From positions 1 to 5,436 of the forward strand of contig JAOZMN010000225.1 in the NCBI GenBank assembly GCA_029934265.1: DNA of 5,436 nucleotides, given 5' to 3'. The first letter of the stretch is position 1. The number at the start of each line of letters is the position of its first letter. This document shows, piece by piece, positions 1 to 5,324 of this stretch. Made by a program: the position numbers and the translations under genes. Origin of the DNA: Bacteroidales bacterium (GTDB lineage: Bacteria > Bacteroidota > Bacteroidia > Bacteroidales > JAADGE01). The notes under the pieces were generated by a model. The model searched no databases, was not told where the DNA came from, and saw only the letters and a program-made list of their open reading frames with translations.

Positions 1-1
1 A

Positions 2-490
2 GCTGCAATTATTGGTTTCTTTTTAAAACTATCTAAATTAGATGTTGATGAAGGCTCAAGATTAGCACAATTAAGAAAATCAAGTGAGATTTTAGAAACT
101 GCTGCAACAGCTTTAGTTCCTTTAATTTTCCTTTTCGGAATTTACATTTTCATAAACGGACACTTGTCTCCGGGTGGTGGTTTTCAAGGCGGTGCAGTTA
201 TAGCAACAGGATTTGTTCTTATGTTACTTGCAAGTCCGACTTTAAAAGTAAATCATTCAATAATATCGTTTGTAGAGTCAATTTCCGGAATATCATTCGT
301 ATTGATAGGTGTTTTTGGAGCTTTACTCGGTGCCGGTTTCTTGGATAATGCAATTTTACCGCTCGGAAAATTCGGAGAAATATTAAGTGCCGGAGCTATT
401 CCTGTAATTTATTCTTTTGTAGGATTAAAAGTAGGAGCAGAGCTGTCAGGTATCGTAGGTTCGTTTAATGAAGCACAAGTAGAAAAGTGA
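2..490 (+). CDS. mnhB: MnhB/MrpB-type antiporter subunit, 5' end outside window
   Basis: Membrane subunit of the Mrp (Na+/H+ antiporter) B family, which also occurs as MbhF/MbxF in membrane-bound hydrogenase and sulfane reductase complexes, where it is part of the ion-translocating module. The frame is open from base 2 to a TGA at 488-490, giving 162 visible residues. The family signature GHLSPGGGFQGG lies at visible residues 53-64 and is essentially diagnostic. About four hydrophobic segments follow or flank it (roughly 38-52, 64-83, 88-111, 127-148). No ATG or GTG occurs in this frame within the window, and the TTG at 164 lies inside the signature, so it is not the true start. The charged stretch before residue 38 (containing RLAQLRKSSEIL) resembles a usual MnhB beginning, but a hydrophobic segment (AAIIGFFLKL) precedes it. 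The chain is therefore longer than a bare MnhB domain and may be fused to an upstream subunit. Followed after 77 bases by the MnhC-type gene. Confidence 0.93.
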   Translation, partial: AAIIGFFLKLSKLDVDEGSRLAQLRKSSEILETAATALVPLIFLFGIYIFINGHLSPGGGFQGGAVIATGFVLMLLASPTLKVNHSIISFVESISGISFVLIGVFGALLGAGFLDNAILPLGKFGEILSAGAIPVIYSFVGLKVGAELSGIVGSFNEAQVEK

Positions 491-534
491 TTTTTGATTT
501 ACGATTGAAAATAATTAAATCGTAAATCAAAAAT
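490..534. repeat. Perfect 17-bp inverted repeat after the MnhB stop codon
   Basis: The left arm at 490-506 (ATTTTTGATTTACGATT) is the exact reverse complement of the right arm at 518-534, with an 11-base loop. The left arm includes the last base of the MnhB stop codon. The stem is very AT-rich and has no run of T after it, so it is not a standard intrinsic terminator. It could act as a 3' mRNA stabiliser or a processing site between subunits of unequal dosage. It belongs to the same repeat family that fills the other gaps. Confidence 0.8.
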
Positions 535-567
535 ATTCAATCAAAAAATCATAAATTAAAAAATCAA
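491..567. repeat. Spacer 1, filled with AATC(A/G)TAAATC-type repeats
   Basis: This 77-base gap between the MnhB and MnhC genes consists of the inverted repeat described at 490-534, followed by forward copies of the same motif. One of these, AATCATAAATT, is at 547-557, ten bases before the ATG at 568. There is no GGAGG-like ribosome-binding site. Confidence 0.7.
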
Positions 568-939
568 ATGAAATATTTTAATATTGAAACTATAGCTATA
601 GGTACTGGATTTTTACTTATTTTATTGGGAATATGGGCTATTTTGACACAAAAAAATTTAATAAAAATAGTTATAGGTTTTTCTATTTTTGATGTAGGAT
701 TACATACTGTACTTGTGAGTATTGCTTATATAAAAGAGCGTACCGCACCTATTTTAGACGAAGCCGTGAGTCCGGCTGATGCAATAAAAAAAATAGTTGA
801 CCCTGTTCCGCAAGCACTTGTTCTTACAGCAATCGTTATCGGGTTGGGTGTTACGGCTTTGATGCTTGCCTATGTTCTAAAAATGCACAAAGAAAAAGGA
901 ACTCTCGAAATTAGAAATTTTAACGACCTTAAATGGTAA
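568..939 (+). CDS. mnhC: MnhC/NuoK-type antiporter subunit
   Basis: A 123-residue integral membrane protein of the NuoK/MnhC/MbhG family, a small subunit packed between the NuoH-like anchor and the antiporter-like subunits that helps carry the charged relay through the membrane. It has the family's three membrane segments (about 9-27, 31-53 and 80-105). The strongest evidence is DPVPQALVLTAIVIGLGVTA at residues 78-97, a hallmark of the MnhC branch. Helix 2 reads NLIKIVIGFSIFDVGLH (30-46). D42 lies about where NuoK and some MbhG proteins have a conserved glutamate, so an acidic residue is kept in a shorter form. Length is normal for the family. The loop at 55-78 is somewhat long and rich in acidic residues. 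It ends with a hydrophilic tail (106-123). The ATG at 568 is the natural start and gives a typical N-terminus, although no ribosome-binding site is visible. It lies between the MnhB-type and the fused antiporter gene on the same strand, consistent with one operon. Confidence 0.93.
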   Translation: MKYFNIETIAIGTGFLLILLGIWAILTQKNLIKIVIGFSIFDVGLHTVLVSIAYIKERTAPILDEAVSPADAIKKIVDPVPQALVLTAIVIGLGVTALMLAYVLKMHKEKGTLEIRNFNDLKW

Positions 940-1051
940 GTGATTTAATTATTTATGATTATAAAAACTTAAATTAATAATTGTAAATAAAGAAATCACA
1001 AATTAACAATAGACAATCGTAAATTAACAATCATAAATCAAATAATTAGCA
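940..1051. repeat. Spacer 2, inverted and direct AATC-type repeats
   Basis: This 112-base gap starts with TGATTTA...ATTTATGATT (941-960). Its last ten bases (951-960) are the reverse complement of AATCATAAAT at 1029-1038. Between these, AATCACAAATTAACAA (994-1009) and AATCGTAAATTAACAA (1015-1030) form a near-perfect direct repeat. An in-frame TAA at 1043-1045 lies just before the ATG at 1052, which fixes the next start. I see no promoter with a recognisable Bacteroidota -33/-7 pattern. Confidence 0.7.
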
Positions 1052-2485
1052 ATGATTTCACCGTTACATATAATATCAATAGCACTTGGAGTAGCATTTG
1101 CACTTGGATTTACTAAGAAATTAAAAAGTGATATTGCAGGCGGAATAATGCTTGCGGCTGTCGGTATGCTTACTTTTATTTCCGCTCAGTGGGCTTTGGC
1201 TTTCTATTCGGGTGGACAAGAAGTAACACAAATTTATACAGCCGGTTTCAAGCCGCCTTTTTCCATAAATCTTCAAATAGGAAGAGCCGAAGCATTTATA
1301 ATATTGATGATAAATTTCATCGGTCTGCTTGGAGGACTTTATCTTTTCAAAACACTTGTAAAACAAGGACGTAACGCAATAGCCGTTTATTTAATATTAT
1401 TGATGGGGTTAAATGTAATTGTTCTGACTCAAGATGTTTTCAACTTATTTGTTTTCCTTGAAGTTCAAAGTATTGCAACAGCAGGTTTGATTGTTCTTGA
1501 AAAGAAAAACAATTCGGTTTCCTCCGGTTTCAAATATATGATTGCAACAGGAATTATTGCCGGATTTTTATTACTTGGTATTGTTTTTGGATATTATTTT
1601 TCCGGTTCTTTGAATATGCAAGATTTCTTTACGGCAAACATGACCGCTACAAAAGGCGGAGCAGTAGCAGTATTCTTAATATTATCCGCAATTTTATTGG
1701 AACTAAAACCATTTCCGGCAAACGGTTGGGCATTAGACGTTTATCAAAGTGTGAAACCCGGACTTTCGGCAATGTTATCGGCTGCATCTGCAACAGCAGT
1801 TTTATTTGTGCTTGCCAAAATTGCACCTATGGGAAACGCACAAAGCTATCATTTATTTATGATTTTGGGAGTTGTAACATTTGTCGGCTCTAATTTGCTT
1901 GGTATCAAACAAAAAAACGCACAACGACTTCTCGGATATTCTTCTGTCGGACAAATCGGACTGATTGTAGCAATTATCGGAATGTCGCCAATGCTTGGTG
2001 AAAAAACAACTTTTATTGCAATCACGATTTTATTAAGTCATTATTTGGCAAAAGCCGGTTTATTTTGGCTTGCCGGAATTATTAAAGCCGAAAATATCAA
2101 AGATTGGTCATTATTAAGAAAAAAACCGTTTCTTTTAGTTTTATTCGGAACATTTGTATTTACATTGATTGGTTTTCCTCCCTTCCCTTCCTTTTTCGGA
2201 AAATGGGAATTAATAATGCAACTTTCAGCCGGCGGACAAAATATTTGGATTATTGCAATACTTGCAGGTTCGTTTTTTGAAGGAGTTTATCTTTTCAAAT
2301 GGTTGGGATATGCAATTAAATTAGACATTCCTACACATTCTGAAAATTCAAAAGAAGAAAAAAACGGAATTTTATCTTCGATAGATTTCAAAATCGAATT
2401 ACATAAAATTATTCCGGTAGCAATAGTAGGAATATTAACTTATCTTTTCGGATATTATAGTTCTACTTTTGTAGAAGGCGGTGAA
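1052..2485 (+). other. Antiporter module 1 of the fused protein (H-like, NuoN/MrpD type)
   Basis: Residues 1-478 of the fusion. A NuoN/MrpD-like array with acidic E137 and basic K219, K334 and K384 along the expected membrane axis. The segment KPFPANGWALDVY (219-231) replaces the more common K-x8-W-L-P-D-A-H form of helix 7/8 and is two residues shorter. Residue T248 falls where module 2 has K690 when the tryptophans W226 and W668 are aligned without gaps. Domain limits are approximate and judged by eye. Confidence 0.75.
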
Positions 2486-4228
2486 AATATGTTCAAATTC
2501 TTTATTCCTTTATTTTTCCTTGCCGTTATTTTCTTTTTGGATTTCTTACCCAACAGAGTTTTAACCGCAATAGCAATAATAGGAATGTCATATTACGGAT
2601 ATTCTTTCCTTCCCGCTTTATACGAAACTGATTTAATGAGATTTATATTCGGTGCAATATTTATTGTCGGTGGAATATTAACTTTAATTGCCGGTTTTGC
2701 TTACGACGGAAAACGTAAAGGTTTTCATTCCGCCGCACTGATAATGTTTGCCGGACTCGGAGGAATAATACAAGCCGAAACAATGTTGGAATTTTTCTTC
2801 TCGTGGGAATTAATGACACTTGGTTCATACATATTAATAATAAGAGGAAAAAGGTCGATGCCTCACGGATACAGTTATATGTTATTTTCGGTAGGCGGAG
2901 CTTATTTAATACTTGCCGGTTTCGGATTTGCTTTTGCTCAAAACGGAATTTCGCTTGAAGCAATTAAAGGTCTTACCGTAAATGCACACCTTATATATAC
3001 AATCCTCGCAATCGGATTTATGACAAAAACTGCTTCGCTCGGATTACATATTTGGTTGCCCGGAGCACACGGAGAAGCAGAGTCAGACGTTTCGCCTATG
3101 GTTTCGGCAATACTGTTGAAAGCCGGTGTTTTCGGACTGGTAATTTTATTCCTTGCAATGGGTGCCGAAGCAACAACTTACGAATCAATATTTTATGTAC
3201 TGGGTTGGCTCGGAGCAATTACCGCTTTGGTAGGAAACGTTGCCGCATCACTTCAAGAAGACGCAAAAAAATTACTTGCTTATTCAAGTATCGGACAACT
3301 CGGATATATCCTTTTCGGTTTCGCAATAATGACACAGTTAGGCTGGCTTTCCGGTTTTACATATTCCATAAATCACTTCTTGTTCAAAGCCGTGCTTTTC
3401 CTTACAATGGGAGCGGTAGTGCTAAGAGTAGGAACGCATAAAATGTACGAAATGGGTGGTTTGATTAAAAAAATGCCTTTCGCTTTTATAGCTGTACTTA
3501 TTGGAATTATAACTTTGGCGGGAATACCTCCATTATCCGGTTTTGCAGGAAAATGGTTATTTTATAATGCAATAATTGCAAAAGGTTGGTATTTTCAAGG
3601 AACAGTAGTATTTCTTGCCGGAACAATCGCATTTTTATACTGCTATCGTATAATACATTCAGTATTTTTGGGACAACTAAAAGATAATCACAGAAATGTA
3701 AAAGAAATATCCGTTTGGTTTATAATTCCTATTTATATATTAATAATAGGAATTATGGTATTTTCTGCAAAACCTGATTTGATTTTACAGCCGATAGGTG
3801 ATTATATTACAACATATTTCCCTTCAAACGCTTTAAAATGGACAGGAACTATGGCAAGCACGGATTTAGGATACTGGGACGGTAATTGGATTATGATGAT
3901 TATAGGAATTATGTTCGCATTGATATTCTTATGGTTATATCTGTTGAACAGAAAGGCAACAAAAGTTAAGCAATTTAATATTGTTTATTCGACAGAACGT
4001 CCATTCAGACCCGAAACAACACACGTTTCATACAATATGTTTGCCGGATATAATAAAGCAATGGGCTTGTTGGTAGCACCTTTCATTACAGGTTTTTGGA
4101 ATAATGTTTCCGAATTTGTAAAAGGAATTGCAGATTATACAAGGAAAATATATAACGGAAACGGACAAACTTACGCTTTACACATTATAATGTACATGGT
4201 AGTAATGTATTTAATGATATTTGATTGA
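1052..4228 (+). CDS. Fused double antiporter subunit (MnhD/NuoN-like + MnhD/NuoL-like)
   Basis: A 1058-residue polytopic membrane protein with two tandem proton/cation antiporter modules (Proton_antipo_M family, as in MrpD, NuoL/M/N and MbxH/MbxH'). Single-module relatives are usually about 450-600 residues, so this is a fusion. Module 1 (about 1-475) has the helix-5 glutamate E137 in NLFVFLEVQ, K219 in LELKPFPANGW, RLLGYSSVGQIG (292-303), H330/K334 and K384 in FPPFPSFFGKW. Module 2 (about 480-1058) repeats the series with E586 in FFFSWELM, K659 in FMTKTASLGLHIWLPGAH, K690 in AILLKAGVFG, KLLAYSSIGQLGY (740-752), H775/K779 and K834 in IPPLSGFAGKW. A linker around 427-450 is hydrophilic. After about 945 come an extra membrane helix, an amphipathic-looking stretch (990-1035) and a terminal helix, as in HyfB/NuoL-like chains. 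Start ATG is the first after the in-frame TAA at 1043. Inferred role: two ion channels of a ferredoxin-linked Mbx/Ehr-like complex. Module 1 lacks the usual helix-8 lysine (T248). Confidence 0.94.
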   Translation: MISPLHIISIALGVAFALGFTKKLKSDIAGGIMLAAVGMLTFISAQWALAFYSGGQEVTQIYTAGFKPPFSINLQIGRAEAFIILMINFIGLLGGLYLFKTLVKQGRNAIAVYLILLMGLNVIVLTQDVFNLFVFLEVQSIATAGLIVLEKKNNSVSSGFKYMIATGIIAGFLLLGIVFGYYFSGSLNMQDFFTANMTATKGGAVAVFLILSAILLELKPFPANGWALDVYQSVKPGLSAMLSAASATAVLFVLAKIAPMGNAQSYHLFMILGVVTFVGSNLLGIKQKNAQRLLGYSSVGQIGLIVAIIGMSPMLGEKTTFIAITILLSHYLAKAGLFWLAGIIKAENIKDWSLLRKKPFLLVLFGTFVFTLIGFPPFPSFFGKWELIMQLSAGGQNIWIIAILAGSFFEGVYLFKWLGYAIKLDIPTHSENSKEEKNGILSSIDFKIELHKIIPVAIVGILTYLFGYYSSTFVEGGENMFKFFIPLFFLAVIFFLDFLPNRVLTAIAIIGMSYYGYSFLPALYETDLMRFIFGAIFIVGGILTLIAGFAYDGKRKGFHSAALIMFAGLGGIIQAETMLEFFFSWELMTLGSYILIIRGKRSMPHGYSYMLFSVGGAYLILAGFGFAFAQNGISLEAIKGLTVNAHLIYTILAIGFMTKTASLGLHIWLPGAHGEAESDVSPMVSAILLKAGVFGLVILFLAMGAEATTYESIFYVLGWLGAITALVGNVAASLQEDAKKLLAYSSIGQLGYILFGFAIMTQLGWLSGFTYSINHFLFKAVLFLTMGAVVLRVGTHKMYEMGGLIKKMPFAFIAVLIGIITLAGIPPLSGFAGKWLFYNAIIAKGWYFQGTVVFLAGTIAFLYCYRIIHSVFLGQLKDNHRNVKEISVWFIIPIYILIIGIMVFSAKPDLILQPIGDYITTYFPSNALKWTGTMASTDLGYWDGNWIMMIIGIMFALIFLWLYLLNRKATKVKQFNIVYSTERPFRPETTHVSYNMFAGYNKAMGLLVAPFITGFWNNVSEFVKGIADYTRKIYNGNGQTYALHIIMYMVVMYLMIFD
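2489..4228 (+). other. Antiporter module 2 of the fused protein (H'-like), with C-terminal extension
   Basis: Residues 480-1058 of the fusion, 579 residues, close to the size of a free NuoL/HyfB-like subunit. It begins at an internal methionine (M480) followed by two hydrophobic helices. It keeps the full textbook set of charged residues (E586, K659, K690, K779, K834). The end carries RPETTHVSYNMFAGYNKAMG (986-1005) and YNGNGQTYALHIIMY (1034-1048). These resemble, from memory, the C-terminal tail of hydrogenase-4 B/NuoL-like proteins, where an amphipathic stretch and last helix contact neighbouring subunits. Confidence 0.75.
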
Positions 4229-4338
4229 TGATTTACGATTTATGATTTTTAAATGAAAATCATAAACCATAACTCTACAATCAAAAAATCGTAAATCAAA
4301 AAATCATAAATCAACAATCATAAATCATAAATCATAAA
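4219..4338. repeat. Spacer 3, AATCATAAATC repeats in both orientations
   Basis: The repeat begins within the last codons of the fused gene (TTTGATTGA) and fills the whole gap to the next ATG. TGATTTACGATTT at 4229-4241 pairs with AAATCGTAAATCA at 4286-4298 (13 bp). A local hairpin pairs 4239-4249 with 4256-4266 (11 bp, 6-base loop). Further forward copies are at 4287-4297 and 4302-4312. The two stems overlap at 4239-4241, so they could compete as alternative folds. No clear promoter or terminator is seen. Confidence 0.75.
4316..4338 (+). repeat. Three tandem AATCATA heptamers touching the start codon
   Basis: AATCATA occurs three times without interruption at 4316-4322, 4323-4329 and 4330-4336, followed by AA and then the ATG at 4339. 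The array sits where a ribosome-binding site would be. It contains the in-frame TAA (4321-4323) that bounds the NuoH-like gene. Tandem heptamers can change copy number by replication slippage. Confidence 0.85.
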
Positions 4339-5244
4339 ATGGAAATAGTTATAAAATTATTATATGTATTGCTTGGATTATTTATAATTCTTAATTTCGG
4401 AATGTTTATGAGTGTATCCATGCGAAAAATTGTTGCACGTATTGCTGGACGAAACGGTGTACCGTTTTATCAGCCTTGGATAGATTTAACCAGACTTTAT
4501 GCCACAAGAGATTCTATTTCTCATGGTATAATGTTCTACCTCGGACCTGTTTTCAGGTTATCCGGAGGTGTCGGTATATTTCTTTTTATGCCTTTGATAG
4601 TCGGCTCACAGTATTTCAGTAATTTTTCCTTTGCCGGCGATTTAATTCTGATACTTTATTTTCAGTTTTTCGGAATGCTCGGAATGGCACTTGGGGCAAG
4701 CGAAAGCGGAAGTCCTCATTCAGCAATAGGTGTAAGTCGAGGTTTATCGCAATTTACGACAGTTGAATTACCTTTAACTCTTGCAGTAATTTCAATAGCA
4801 ATACAATACAATACGCTTTCGATTTCGGAAATAGTAAACGCACAACAAGGCGGAATAATGAATTGGACGGTATTTACTAATCCTTTTGCAACCGGAGCCG
4901 CAATGCTTTCATTACTTGGAGCTTTCAGTCATTCCCCTTTTAATTTGATAAAAGCACCTAATGAAATACCGATAGGACCCCCAACTGAATATCATTCTAC
5001 ATTTCTTGGAGTTTTAAGAACAAATGCTGCAATTCTGCACGTAATTGAAGCAGTTTTATTTATGAATTTATTTTTTGGAGGAGCAACAAATTGGGTTGAA
5101 TTAATGATAAAATCATTTTTAATATATTTCACATCTGTTTTTGTGGGAGTTGCATTTCCTCGCTTCAAAATAGAACAGTCGGTTCAATGGTTCTTAAAAG
5201 TTCCTTTATTACTTGGAATTATTGCAGTAATAATTTATTCGTAA
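4339..5244 (+). CDS. NuoH/HyfC/MbhM-type membrane anchor subunit
   Basis: A 301-residue membrane protein of the respiratory-chain NADH dehydrogenase subunit 1 family (NuoH; also HyfC, EchB, MbhM, MbxM). It anchors the peripheral electron-transfer arm and passes redox energy to the antiporter modules. About eight membrane segments are visible (3-25, 66-88, 98-118, 140-157, 183-198, 229-247, 253-272, 283-300). Family motifs are MRKIVARIAGRNGVPFYQPW (28-47), GASESGSPHSAIGVSRGLSQ (119-138) followed by the conserved E143 in VELPL, and the loop SPFNLIKAPNEIPIGPPTEY (199-218) with E209 and E217. Compared with NuoH, the usual glutamate of 'ERK' is M28, the usual 'PFD' aspartate is N202, and a nearby glutamate is K205. 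Its size (about 300) fits the hydrogenase/Mbx branch as well as NuoH. The start is the first ATG after an in-frame TAA (4321). The NuoH-like gene directly after the antiporter gene is the arrangement of mbx clusters rather than mbh. Confidence 0.93.
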   Translation: MEIVIKLLYVLLGLFIILNFGMFMSVSMRKIVARIAGRNGVPFYQPWIDLTRLYATRDSISHGIMFYLGPVFRLSGGVGIFLFMPLIVGSQYFSNFSFAGDLILILYFQFFGMLGMALGASESGSPHSAIGVSRGLSQFTTVELPLTLAVISIAIQYNTLSISEIVNAQQGGIMNWTVFTNPFATGAAMLSLLGAFSHSPFNLIKAPNEIPIGPPTEYHSTFLGVLRTNAAILHVIEAVLFMNLFFGGATNWVELMIKSFLIYFTSVFVGVAFPRFKIEQSVQWFLKVPLLLGIIAVIIYS

Positions 5245-5324
5245 GGTCTTTGAGTTTTTTAATGAGGCAAAGCTGGGATTAGGGTAAGGAAAAATCATCA
5301 ATCAAAAATCATCAATCAAAAAAG
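5245..5324. repeat. Spacer 4, purine-rich block plus two 14-base direct repeats
   Basis: The first part (5245-5289) differs from the other gaps. It has a weak CTTTG/CAAAG inverted repeat (5248-5252 and 5268-5272) and a purine-rich, G-richer segment around 5263-5289. The second part has AAAAATCATCAATC twice in tandem (5290-5303 and 5304-5317), a variant of the repeats in gaps 1-3, ending seven bases before the ATG at 5325. The short inverted repeat is too weak to call a terminator. Confidence 0.65.

Noticed and set aside
164..490. Separate gene starting at TTG 164
   Set aside because: The TTG lies inside the MnhB signature GHLSPGGGFQGG, and the frame is open and family-like all the way back to base 2.
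490..534. Rho-independent terminator
   Set aside because: The stem is almost entirely A/T and no T-run follows, and the next gene of the same complex follows in the same direction.
1121..1366. 81-codon open frame on the minus strand
   Set aside because: It lies fully inside the fused antiporter gene on the opposite strand, and its translation is not family-like or membrane-like.
1189..1374. 61-codon open frame on the plus strand in another frame
   Set aside because: It is out of frame within the antiporter gene and its sequence shows no recognisable domain.
2661..2963. 100-codon open frame on the minus strand
   Set aside because: It is antisense to a conserved part of antiporter module 2, and its composition (Arg/Leu-rich) looks like a shadow frame.
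3052..3441. 129-codon open frame on the plus strand
   Set aside because: It overlaps the most conserved part of module 2 in another frame and is Arg/Ser-rich as expected for a shadow frame.
4229..4338. CRISPR array
   Set aside because: The repeat units are only 7-14 bases and there are no regular unique spacers or cas genes.
5248..5272. Terminator or promoter in spacer 4
   Set aside because: The pairing is only five bases with a 15-base loop. A TTTG at 5249-5252 has no TAnnTTTG partner at the spacing expected for a Bacteroidota promoter.
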